NCBI GenBank assembly: GCA_024734495.1
Contig: JALMQS010000265.1
Coordinates: 124,001 to 188,000 of the forward strand
Length of the DNA: 64,000 bases
Source of the DNA: Forficula auricularia
Taxonomy: Eukaryota; Arthropoda; Insecta; Dermaptera; Forficulidae
Direction of reading: 5' to 3'
The notes under the pieces were generated by a model. That model saw only the letters and a program-made list of their open reading frames with translations. It ran no database searches and was not told the origin of the DNA. Shown here piece by piece: positions 22,928 to 33,205 of this stretch; within the stretch, counting starts at the first letter, position 1; each line of letters starts with the position of its first letter. The position numbers were made by a program, and so were the translations under genes.

Positions 22928-23470
22928 CTATATATATATATATAATCCTTAGTGTGTATGTGCGTGATCGACCCACGCCTAAACCACTGAACGTATCGAA
23001 ACTATATTCACACCATATGTTTGTTTAGTGCTCCGGATGGTCTATCTAAATTTTGGGCCAAATCGGTTTGATTTGATCAAAGGCCTTGAAGAAGTATTAT
23101 GATTATATTATACATATAACATTTTAATTTTAAAGTATAGGGAAAACAAAATATATCTATAATAAAATCATAATACTTCTTCAAGGCCTTTGAGAACAAT
23201 GATTTAACCCAATCCCATTGTCTGCCTGGGTACAAAAGAAATGAGAAACCTTTTTTTTAAACCCCAAAATCGGCATTCTTCTACCTGAGAATAATTAATT
23301 TAATTACTTAAAATCGTGTGAAATCAAATCTAACCGATATGGCCCAAAATTTAGATAAACCATCCGGAGCACTAAACAAACATATGGTGTGAATATGGTT
23401 TCGATACGTTCAGTGGTTTAGGCGTGGGTCGATCACGCACATACACACTAAGGATTATATATATATTAGA
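22928..23470. repeat. Long palindrome of Helitron-like ends just downstream of desaturase 1
   Basis: TATATAATCCTTAGTGTGTA and the following CGTGATCGACCCACGCC, CACTGAACGTATCG and CATATGGTGTGAATAT are mirrored by the right half, ending near 23465. The arms are ~200 bp, with an internal TCATAATACTTCTTCAAGGC pair. It ends about 60 bp past the stop codon of the desaturase at 23533. Confidence 0.75.
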
Positions 23471-23532
23471 TATAATACAATCTTTAAACATCTTGAGTGT
23501 TATTTTTTATGAATTTCCAAAAAATAAAAATA

Positions 23533-25333
23533 TTAATTGATTTGATTGGTAACTATAGTGTTATCGATTTCTTCTTTGGTAAGGTTACTATCACCCCAGC
23601 CCCAGAGACCGTGGGTTCCATCGCCGGTTCGCTCTACTCGTTTTTTTACCATCTCACTATTAACTTGTTTTAAATCATAAGCGAGACCCAGTTTGGCGAA
23701 AAGATCAATAAACCCGGTGGAGTTATTTAACCAGTAGAATCCCAGTTCCGATGTTTTATAGTCCCATGGAAATACGTGGTGGTAATTGTGCCAGCCTTCG
23801 CCTAACGCAAGCATCGAAACGGTGAAATTTTCTGCTGGGTTAATATATTTATCGTAGGGTTTGTTGCCCTCTAAGTGAGCTAGGCTGTTAACTAACCAGG
23901 TTGTATGCAGCATGGCGCAATAACGAAACATGGCACAGATATAAACTGCATTATACCAAGTTTCTCCAAAGAAATATACTGGTACAATTGTGGGAATAGT
24001 AAAGCACCAGAGAATCGCCATCCATTTAAAGTTTCTCTTCTGGAACATGACGACTCCATCAGCCTCCAAGTCACTCATGTCGATCCCTTTTCCTTTTGCG
24101 ATGACATCGGGGTGTTTTTTGGTCATTAGCCAGCCCATGTGGGCGAAAAAAATCCTCGATTGGCGTTGTGCGGGTCAGCGTTGGTTTCAGAATATTTATG
24201 ATGAAGTCGATGGTCACGGGCCCATTCATGGATGCTATTTTGAGCTGACATTGAATTCAAAATCATAAGAATAATACGAAGAGGTAGTTTTTAACCGACT
24301 TCAAAAAAGGAGGAGGTTCTCTATTCGATTGAATTTTTTTTTTTTTTTTTTTTTTTTTGTGCCTATGTTACCTCATATCTCCGCCAATTGTCAACCGATT
24401 TTGAAAATTTTTTTTGCATTGGGTCCAGTCTAGCTTCCGATTGGTCCCATTTTTTTTTCGTTTTTTTTTCATAGGTATTAGACCTTTTTTATTAGGTTTG
24501 TTTAGACCTAACCTCTTTGTTTATGAACCGATTTCGATGGTTCTTTTTTTATCCGATAGGGGGTGTCTTGGGGATGGTGCCATATTAATTTGATCAAGTT
24601 CTGATGATATGATCACTATTAATAACATCACTAAAAAGAGAAAATAAAATAATTTTTAAGAAAAATAAAAAACCGACTTCAAAAAATTAAATGCAACAAA
24701 TAAAATACACTAAAAGGTATAAAATAATTATTATCTTATTTAGTTACAACTAAACGACGAAATATTAACATGAAATTACTTTTGAAGTTGGTGCCAAACA
24801 TATACCTTTTATGAATCGCACTCGACGGATCTTACTTAGTACGTTTGGAGGGTATGCTCGCTTATAGGTATAGTTTGTTTGGCACCGACTTCAAAAAGTA
24901 ATTTCATGTTAATATTTCGTCGTTTAGTTGTAACTAAATAAGATAATAATTATTTTATACCTTTTAGTGTATTTTATTTGTTGCATTTAATTTTTTGAAG
25001 TCGGTTTTTATTTTTTTCTTAAAAATTATTTTATGCCTTGTAGGATCGATGAGACCATAATCGATGCACGCCGGCGGTAATTCCGAACAGACTTAGACGT
25101 ATGGCTACAAAAGCCCAGAGAAAAGTGGACCATTTAGCCTTAAAAAGGACCAGGTATAGGCCATAAATAGCAGCGATATGAAGTACACCAAAAAGAATAA
25201 CATTTTTCCACACAATCACTCTTTTGTAACTTTTATCTGGTTTTTTCCAAACGTCCTCAACTGTCAATGTGGGGTCCAACAGGTCGTGTTCATCAAGAAC
25301 CCCAGTTATTCCCTGGTTCCTAGGAGGTAACAT
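23533..25333 (-). pseudogene. Acyl-CoA desaturase 1, disrupted by element X
   Basis: Membrane di-iron fatty acyl-CoA desaturase, homologous to the genes at 32148 and 44082. The 5' part, 25333-25034 (100 residues), starts at ATG 25333. It carries two hydrophobic segments and the first histidine box HRLWSH (residues 90-95). It is cut after Tyr-Lys-Ala by a 743-bp insertion (25033-24291) that brings in an immediate stop. The 3' part resumes at 24290 with Lys-Leu-Pro-Leu-Arg, the second box DHRLHH, the GFFF segment, two more hydrophobic segments and the third box HNYHH, and stops at 23535-23533. A second lesion is the T7 tract at 24152-24146, one T short of the frame. Apart from these the frame is open and conserved, so the damage is recent. 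The insertion cannot be removed cleanly as an intron: the frame before the 3' part meets a stop. Confidence 0.93.
24291..25033 (+). mobile_element. Element X, copy 2, inside desaturase 1
   Basis: 743 bp from TTAACCGACTTC to CTTAAAAATTATTTTA. Boundaries follow from the intact paralogue at 32148, where Ala-Lys-Leu-Pro is continuous. The target is a short T/A run in a Lys codon. The 3' half (about 24652-25030) is a foldback around CGCACTCGACGGATC. No transposase frame. Confidence 0.92.
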
Positions 25334-25380
25334 TTCGGACGAGTTTTAAGCGTTAACTAACCCAGACAGAGCGAGGACTG

Positions 25381-25388
25381 CTTATATA
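25381..25388 (-). promoter_or_regulatory. TATA box of desaturase 1
   Basis: TATATAAG followed by CAG on the - strand. Its last base lies 47 nt before the ATG at 25333, the same spacing as in both paralogues. Confidence 0.75.
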
Positions 25389-25399
25389 TTTGGCATCTT

Positions 25400-26090
25400 T
25401 TAATTATTTAATTAATTGAGCAATCCACGCCAATGGGGAATGAAATGTCCTACATGACTTTGAACTTCACATGTTTACACTCACATACAGGTGGTTTAAG
25501 AAATTCAGATTCGAATAGAGGAAATACAAAAACTGAATTTTGGAATTTTAATCATTTAGCATATATACCAAAAATAAATTTAATTAGTAAATTTATAAAT
25601 AAATAATAATATTTATTAATTAAACGGAACTATTTGTATTTTTTTAAACCAAATTCTTCATAACTTTTTTTATTACTTGCTTATTTTAAATATATTTTAT
25701 TTTAATTTTTCTTCTTTAATTATTAAAAGAAATTTTTTACAAAATTAATACAAGTCATTTAATTGTTATTCAAGTTCAGACATGAAGAAAAAACACTATC
25801 ATGTATGAATGAAACTCACATTTCTCACATATTAATTATATGAATTATCACAGTAACGAGATTTAATTTGATCTGTTTGATTCGAATATATTAGCATATA
25901 GTTTAAATTATATATGGACAACCTCTTTGTTTTCTCTTTATAAGTAAAAGTATTTTGAAATAAATTATTGATTGTTTTATTGTTTTAACTGGATACAGGT
26001 CTTAAAAAAATCATAAAATATTTATTAATTATTCAAACGTTTCGGCAGAAATTCTTTCTTTATCACTAAAGAATTATAATGATAGTACTC
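25400..26090. other. AT-rich intergenic stretch
   Basis: Upstream of desaturase 1. Very AT-rich; no gene, repeat family or clear motif recognised beyond the TATA box. Confidence 0.5.
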
Positions 26091-26530
26091 TCCCTCATTT
26101 TGGCCACAGAAAAAAATATTGTTCAAGAACCCTTCTCACCTAAATTTTTGTTCGGTTTCAACGAAAATCTAATCATCTCTTAATCTCAATAGAAAAAATT
26201 AACGAAATTTTATTTTGATATTAACATTAATTTGTGTGCTAAAGCGGACACACAATTTGGTAAGGTACCTATTAACATATACTAAATTAATATACATTTC
26301 GAAAAATTATTAAATCTCGAAAAATATAATTTTTTCGATTTCTACTCTAAAATGTTTTCTTGTAGACCAAAACGCTTTTGACCATTGGTTTTGACCATTT
26401 TTTTTTTATCAAAATTGTTTGAACCGTTTTTGAAATATTTCAATAAAACGAAACACAAAATAAAAAATAATTTTTCATGCACCATTACAATACTTGGCCA
26501 GACCCAGACCTTGTATGATAAAGTAACTTA
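26090..26530 (+). repeat. Old diverged copy of repeat family A
   Basis: Keeps CAACGAAAATCTAATCATCTC, TTAATCTCAATAG, TCTCGAAAAATATAATTTTTTC and the end TTGTATGATAAAGTAA. No minisatellite. Confidence 0.5.
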
Positions 26531-26639
26531 GAGTGAAAATCGCTAAACACTAAACTGAGGGGACCGAAATATTTCTTCGTGTTAAACATATTGCATTGCA
26601 TACTAAAAAATTTCGGGTATTCTCAGAAAAATTAAATTT

Positions 26640-26834
26640 ATTAGAATACAACCTATTAGATACACTACATTTGAAATTATGCATTAGATATACATTTTGC
26701 ACATACATATCAGTCCATGGATGCTGTGGAAGATGCTCATCCCTAAAATTTCAAACATTTAGAGAATTTTCATAAATATACGGCATAAGGTTGTCTTCAT
26801 AATTTCAGGAGGATCTCTAAATTTTGAAATTATT
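26640..26834. repeat. Family B fragment abutting the gap
   Basis: Near-identical to about 27020-27212 on the other side of the N run. The same sequence therefore appears on both sides of the gap, as happens when contig ends overlap without being merged. Confidence 0.65.
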
Positions 26835-26934
26835 NNNNNNNNNNNNNNNNNNNNNNNNNNNNNNNNNNNNNNNNNNNNNNNNNNNNNNNNNNNNNNNNNN
26901 NNNNNNNNNNNNNNNNNNNNNNNNNNNNNNNNNN
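26835..26934. other. Scaffold gap, 100 N
   Basis: Exactly 100 undetermined bases, a conventional gap size. It coincides with the inner edge of the right arm of the giant inverted repeat. Confidence 0.98.
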
Positions 26935-27641
26935 TTTGGCTAATTTTTTTTTTAAATGTTCGTAATAGTCCAATTCAGGTTAATACGTAAAAAAAAATTG
27001 GAAAAGTTGCCCGGAAAATTGAAAAATTTTGATACAACCTATTAGATACACTACATTTGAAATTATGCATTAGATATACATTTTGCACATACATATCAGT
27101 CCATGGATGCTGTGGAAGATGCTCATCCCTAAAATTTCAAACATTTAGAGAATTTTCATAAATATACGGTATAAGGTTGTCTTCATAATTTCAGAAGGAT
27201 CTCTAAATTTTGAAATTATTTTATCCGTTATATCAAATATTTCTATAAAAAAAATTTTGTTTTGAAAGGTATGTATATTGGTTCTCGGAATGAAATAAAA
27301 TTGTTTCATAGTTTCAAGGGGCAATTAAAATGAATGATTTTTCCGAAAAGGGTGAGAATAGAAGGTTTCAAATCACTGCCTGGTGGATATACCTTTCAGT
27401 TCAAGCATGTCAAAGACAAGCCCAGACGAGTTTTATTCGAATAAAAATTATTGTTCTAGCTGAGGAACTATTAGTAAAATAGTACCTAATAATACAAAAA
27501 TGAAAAATTAAAAATGATTCGAGAATCTTTGGACTAATCCATTTCTAAGAACTCTCAATATATAAGATCAGAAATAACTAGGAGTGCTATAGACAAGTCA
27601 TAGCTTTCTTATAGAAATTTAAGTAAATATATTACTTTACC

Positions 27642-28570
27642 ATACAGGGTATAGTCAAGAATTGTAATCGTGCATGAAAAAAGTGGCTTTTTTCCTTCTT
27701 TTTTTTCGAAATATCTCAAAAACTGCCTAAACTATTTTGATTAAAAGATTGGCAGAAACCATGGCATTTTGCTCTACAAAAAAGGCCTAATAAGTGAACA
27801 TCGAAAAAATTATATTTTTCGAGATAATAATTGTTTTGTCAAAATGTCTGTTAGTCTGTCTGTGCGTTACCAAATTGAGTCCGAGCTAGCTCAAAAACTA
27901 GAGTGAATATCGAAATCAAATTTAACACGAAGTTTTGGTCCATTGAGATTAAGAGGTGATTAGATTTTGGTACATAACGGCCCAAAATTAAAGGAGGTGG
28001 AGGGGGTTCAAAATAAAAAATCTATGATATTTGAGTAAACTCAACCAAATTTTGTATACCTAATCAGTAGGAGCCCAAAAGTCTAAAATGCAAAAACCAA
28101 CCACCCAAAATAGGGGGGGGGGTGTAGGGTCAAAAAATAAAAATCTAGGCTCTTGTACCAAACTCAACGAAATTTTGTATACATAATCAGTGGGACCCGA
28201 GAAGTCTTAAAATGAAAAAACCAACCTCCCAAAGGGGGTGTAGGGTCAAAAAATGAAAATCTAGGCCCTTGTACCAAACTCAACCAAATTTTGTATGCAT
28301 AATCACTGGGACCCCAGAAGTCTAAAAATGCAAAAACTTACAGCTCAAATGGGGGGGGGGGTCAAAAAAATGAAAATCTTGGTCATTTACCAAACTCAAC
28401 CGGACATTGTATACATAATCAGTGGGACCCTAGAAGTCTAAAAATGCAAAAACTAACCCCCTCCCCTACATGATTATAAATAATTTTATTAAATATTAAA
28501 TATAAGTGAGGGGCCAGAATGTATAGTAAAGTCAAGTGGACAGCCACATCAGAACTCGTCAGCCTATTTT
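27642..28570 (-). repeat. Repeat family A, copy 3
   Basis: Mirror of 19205-20273 in the right arm, with the minisatellite at about 28010-28460. Element X is inserted at its outer end. Confidence 0.75.
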
Positions 28571-29319
28571 TTAACCGACTTCAAAAAAGGAGGAGGTTCT
28601 CTATTCTACTGAATTTTTTTTTTTTTTTTTTTTGTGCCTATGTTACCTCATATCTCCACCAATTGTCAACCGATTTTGAAAAAAATTTTTTGCATTGGGT
28701 CCAGTCTATCTTCCGATTGGTCCCATTTTTTTTTTCGTTTTTTTTCATAGGTATTAGACCTTTTTTATTAGGTTTGTTTAGACCTGACCTCTTTGTTTAT
28801 GAACCGATTTCGATGGTTCTTTTTTTATCCGATAGGGGGTGTCTTAGGGATGGTGTCATATTAATTTGGTCAAGTTCTGATGATATGATCACTATTAATA
28901 ACATCACTAAAAAGAGAAAAATAAAAATAATTTTTAAGAAAAAATTAAAAACCGACTTCAAAAAATTAAATGCAACAAATAAAATACACTAAAAGTTATA
29001 AAATAATTATTACCTTATTTAGTTACAACTAAACGACGAAATATTAACATGAAATTACTTTTTTAAGTCGGTGCCAAACATATACCTTTTATGAATCGCA
29101 CTCGACGGATTCTTACTTAGTACGTTTGGCGGGTACGCTCGCTTACTTAGTACGTAGGTATAGTTTGTTTGGTACCGACTTCCAAAAGTAATTTCATGTT
29201 AATATTTCGTCGTTTAGTTGTAACTAAATAAGATAATAATTATTTTATACCTTTTAGTGTATTTTATTTGTTGCATTTAATTTTTTGAAGTCGGTTTTTT
29301 TTCTTAAAAATTTATTTTA
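28571..29319 (+). mobile_element. Element X, copy 3
   Basis: Begins TTAACCGACTTCAAAAAAGG and ends near CTTAAAAATTTATTTTA. The left arm near 19190-19210 is the empty site (a T/A run between ATAATGA and the CTGACGAGTTC word), so the insertion is younger than the inverted duplication. The + frame 28519-28992 runs through it but is most likely fortuitous. Confidence 0.88.
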
Positions 29320-29569
29320 AAAAAATATAATGAGAAAATTTGAAAAATAACAAAAATGTTGCCGTTTTCGATGAAATTTGCAAAGAAACCACAGATCAAA
29401 ATAAAATTTCAAAAAATGAAGGGTACTTTTTTGGACAGCATCCCCTGGTTGAAAAGTTACCAACCGCCACTGATTCTGAAAACTTTTTTCAGCTGAGGCA
29501 GAATTTTACTTATCAATTCTTTTATGTTTGGAGTGAAATTTTCTTGCCTTCTTTATATATGTATAGGAG

Positions 29570-29662
29570 GAAATTTGTCTCTAGGGTTAGGCTGACTGCC
29601 CGGATAGCAAGGTGGCGTTCGGATTCGACTCCTGAGGGGGCGAAACCTTCTGACATATAATA
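29570..29662 (+). repeat. tRNA-like SINE segment, right arm
   Basis: GGCTGACTGCCCGGATAGCA, CGGATTCGACTCC (B-box-like) and GGGCGAAACCTTCTGACATA, mirror of 18868-18950. Confidence 0.45.
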
Positions 29663-30600
29663 CATACATAATAATCTACTAAGATCTTTGATAAAATTGT
29701 CCTTATATAAATTCTCATATAATTAAATTTTTTAATTTCATTAAACCAATACTAAATGTCTCAATTTAAAGAGAGGAGGAGCTAAATAACTTATCAACCG
29801 ACTTTGTAATTTTTAATCAGTTATAAAGCAAAAACACTTAAATTTTAGCACAAGAAGGAACTTCCTACAATTTCCTTTATTCAAATGGGTAGAAAAAATC
29901 GTTCTTTTTTTACACGAGTCCGGAAAATTCATGGCAAGCAAAATTATTCACGTGAAAATTCATTGTATTTTTGAAATATTTTACTCAAAAGGATAAATAT
30001 ATTTTATTTTTTCCATTAAGCCACTCTTAATTTTGGGTTTGATTTTTATTCTTTAAATATATTCCAAAATGTACATTAACATTATATTTTCAAAAATAGC
30101 ATAAAAAATAATACGATTAATTTTCTCACGATAAATCTTCTCTGCTCTTTACCTAGTCCAAAAGAAATTAATAAACATCGCGACACACTTTCGAGATAAA
30201 AAGTAGATCTTATATACATCGGGCACCTTATATACGTACATTCTCCTCCCCCCCCCCCATAAAAAATTCCTGGATCCGCCCTTGGTTTTAACCTATAATT
30301 AAAGCATATATAACAATAGCAATATGATCAGTAATTATTTATTCTAAAGTTTAAAATTCTTTCTAAAAAAGGTGATATATCAAAAAATTTATATTTGAAG
30401 ATAACGATTGACTATTTTGAATACTTACAGTTAATTAACCTTTTAAATAACTTGCATTGACCCCCGCTTAATTTCTTCTTGGTATTATTTTATTTTTACA
30501 TTCCCACCGTACACTCATTTACATAAATAAATATGCATTTAAAATGAAAACCATCTTTAGCATACACTATAAACAAATATACAAACAAAAATACAAAATA

Positions 30601-31330
30601 TAAAAATTTTTAAGAAAAAAATAAAACTGACTTCAAAAAAATTAAATGCAACAAATAAAATACACTAAAAGGTATAAAATAATTATTATCTTCTTTAGTT
30701 ACAAACAAACGATGAAATATTAACATGAAATTACTTTTTGAAGTCGGTGCCAAACAAACTATACCTATAAGCAAGCGTACCCACCAAACGTACTAAGTAA
30801 GATCCGTCGAGTGCGATTCATAAAATGTATATGTTTGGCACCGACTTAAAAAAGTAATTTCATGTTAATATTTCGTCGTTTGGTTGTAACTAAAGAAGAT
30901 AATAATTATTTTATACCTTTTAGTGTATTTTATTTGTTGCATTTAATTTTTTTGAAGTCGGTTTCATTTTTTTCTTAAAAATTTTTATTTTTCTCTTTTT
31001 AGTGATGTTATTAATAGTGATCCTATCATCAGAACTTGACCAATAATATATTATGGCACCATCCCTAAGATACCCCCTTTCCAATAAAAAAAGAATCATC
31101 GAAATCGGTTCATAAACAAAGAAGTTAGTCCTGAACAAACCTAACAAAAAAGGTCTAATACGTACAAAAAAAAATGGGACTAATCGGAACGTAGACTGGA
31201 CCCAATGCAAATTTTTTTTTCAAAATCAGTTCACAATTGGCGGAGATATGAGGTAACATAGGCACAAAAAAAAAAAAAAAAAAAAAATCAGTCGAATAGA
31301 GAACCTCCTCCTTTTTTTGAAGTCGGTTAA
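30601..31330 (-). mobile_element. Element X, copy 4
   Basis: Inverse orientation: ends with GAAGTCGGTTAA at 31319-31330, directly before AAAGCGGGTAAG. The left arm at about 17898-17920 shows the uninterrupted junction. Confidence 0.85.
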
Positions 31331-31589
31331 AAAGCGGGTAAGTGTAAATCGAACTTGCAATGTCACAAGAAATGACCAGACATAATCAAAATATCTAGGT
31401 ACTTGATTTCAAATTGAAAATAAACTGCAACGGATCGTTGCTAAACTTTATCCAAATTCATTTGAAATATTAATATGTTTATTCCTTTATTATTAATCAG
31501 ATATCAATTGCGATTTGCAGCTCTCATGTTAACTTTAATTCAAAAATAATTATCGATTCTCATTTAATAAATTTTGACAAATTTCCCCT

Positions 31590-31622
31590 CTGAAGATAGC
31601 TACAACCAATAGCCGAAACGTT
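31590..31622 (+). ncRNA. Hammerhead-ribozyme-like motif
   Basis: CTGAAGA (31590-31596), two extra bases, stem GCTA / TAGC, then C-GAAAC (31614-31619) and GTT. Core order matches CUGANGA - stem II - GAAA - short stem III - NUH. Related sequence in reverse at about 60230-60292. Weak by itself. Confidence 0.25.
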
Positions 31623-32031
31623 AGCGGAGTTCATTAATAAAAATAATTAAATGAAAGCGGCACGTCTCTTTTTAAACCCTTACTAAATTAATACAACTAC
31701 AGCTATAAAGAATTCCTAAAATAAACTTGTATTATAGCACATTCCAACTCAACTAAAGTGCACAATATTCCCAAAAGGGTGTTTTATTGAAGGGATGGAG
31801 AAAATACTCTTTTCACCAATTTCTTGTTAATAAAGATGTTGCATCTGCCTTTTGTAATAGAATATTACAATCAAAATAAATCAATTAGTAAATCAATAAA
31901 TAATAAAAAAATTTATATTTATTTCATTAAAAAAAATATTATGAGTCACTGTGGAGTGTAAATATTTTCTCCGTCGCATTATCAGAGTGGGAGTAATTCA
32001 AGTATTAATTATGATATTGAATAGACAAGGG

Positions 32032-32049
32032 AATAAATGAGGAGAGGAA
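32032..32049 (+). promoter_or_regulatory. Upstream block shared with desaturase 3
   Basis: AATAAATGAGGAGAGGAA, identical to 43953-43970 upstream of the third desaturase. It lies 43 nt before the TATA box here and 56 nt there. Not found upstream of desaturase 1. Could be a retained regulatory element or just duplicated flank. Confidence 0.45.
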
Positions 32050-32092
32050 GATTGATTGTCATTCGGGCACATTGATTAACTTACATTCTCTC

Positions 32093-32100
32093 TATATAAG
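32093..32100 (+). promoter_or_regulatory. TATA box of desaturase 2
   Basis: TATATAAG then CAA, exactly 47 nt before the ATG at 32148. Confidence 0.8.
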
Positions 32101-32147
32101 CAATCTTCGGTTTCTCTAGACTAGTTTTTGCTTATCCTTCGTACAAA

Positions 32148-33205
32148 ATGCCTTCTTCTAGAAACGATCAAATCTCTGAGACTCAAGCTGAAAACGATCC
32201 CTTGGATATCATACCCACTGTTCAACGTGTTTCGAAGATTCCAGATAAGGACTTTAAAAGTGAAATTGTATGGAGAAATGTAATTATAATGGGTGCTCTT
32301 CATATCGGTTCCATTTATGGCCTATACTTGTATCTCTTTAAGGTCACATGGTCCACTTTCATCTGGATCACGACAATAAAGAATCTAGGTGCATTAGGTG
32401 TTACAGCCGGCGTACATCGATTATGGACGCATCGATCTTATAAGGCAAAGCTACCTCTACGTATCATCCTGATGATTTTTAATTCAATAGCAGGGCATAA
32501 TAGTATCTATGAATGGGCCCGGGATCACCGAATGCATCATAAATATTCTGAAACCAACGCTGACCCACATAACGCCAACAGAGGGTTTTTTTCTCTCATA
32601 TGGGTTGGCTTATGGTAAGAAAACACCCCGATGTCATCGCCAAAGGGAAAGATCTTGACATGAGAGATTTAGAAGAAGATGAGGTTGTCATGTTCCAGAA
32701 GAAATACTATATATGGATATGGCCTTTAGTGTGCTTTGTATTTCCCACAATTGTGCCTGTATATTTCTTTGGAGAGAACTGGCACAATGTCATTTTCGTC
32801 TGTACCTTATACAGTTATTGCGCGTCACTCCATGTCACCTGGTTAGTTAACAGTGTGGCCCACATGAAGGGTTACAGACCCTACGACAGATACATCGGTC
32901 CTGTTGAAAATATCATCGTTTCGATACTTGCACATGGCGAAGGCTGGCACAATTACCATCACGTATTTCCATGGGACTACAAAACATCGGAATTCGGATT
33001 CTACTGGGCAAACACCTCAGCCGGGTTTATTGACCTTTGCGCTAAATTAGGGCTTGCCTATGATTTGAAATATGCGAATCCTGAAATAGTAAAAAAGCGT
33101 GTAGGGAAAACTGGCGATGGAACTCATTACCTCTGGGGCTTGGGTGATCAAGACCTCACCAAAGAAGATTTCGACTGCACCATAAACAAAGACCATATCT
33201 CGTAA
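32148..33205 (+). CDS. Acyl-CoA desaturase 2 (delta-9 type), one-base frame break
   Basis: Integral ER-membrane di-iron desaturase that introduces a double bond into fatty acyl-CoA using cytochrome b5 electrons; the regiospecificity is not proven here. Start ATG 32148, stop TAA 33203-33205, no introns. Residues about 44-64 and 67-88 form the first membrane hairpin. Histidine boxes: HRLWTH (90-95), DHRMHH (H at 127, 130, 131) and HNYHH (268-272, in GEGWHNYHH). A second pair of hydrophobic segments lies between (WPLVCFVFPTIVPVYFFG and the next). Read through, the product is 352 residues, the normal family length. The frame changes at the T7 tract 32586-32592: one more T would restore the conserved Gly-Phe-Phe-Phe-Ser-His segment. 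Everything else is intact, so the gene is probably real and the missing T a sequencing error, slippage site or very young lesion. Most insect homologues have coding introns, so the absence here suggests descent from an intron-less copy. Confidence 0.93.

Larger units (their letters stand above)
26935..31570. repeat. Right arm of the giant inverted repeat
   Basis: Inverted counterpart of 17665-20965: repeat B, then repeat A (27642-28570), SINE-like segment, the region around GATCAGTAATTATTTATTC, then the family C end (CTGCAACGGATCGTTGC, 31424 on). It is longer than the left arm only because of element X copies at 28571-29319 and 30601-31330. Confidence 0.85.

Noticed and set aside
24146..25033. 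Element X inside desaturase 1 acting as an intron
   Set aside because: No GT at the left junction, and the sequence before the 3' part contains an in-frame stop between any near AG and the resumed coding frame.
28519..28992. 157-residue frame across element X (also 30920-31210 -)
   Set aside because: Low-complexity Phe/Lys-rich translation of T and A runs; differs in frame between copies. Fortuitous.
29570..29662. A functional tRNA gene
   Set aside because: A B-box-like word is present, but no complete cloverleaf or anticodon arm could be built; SINE-like is the better description.
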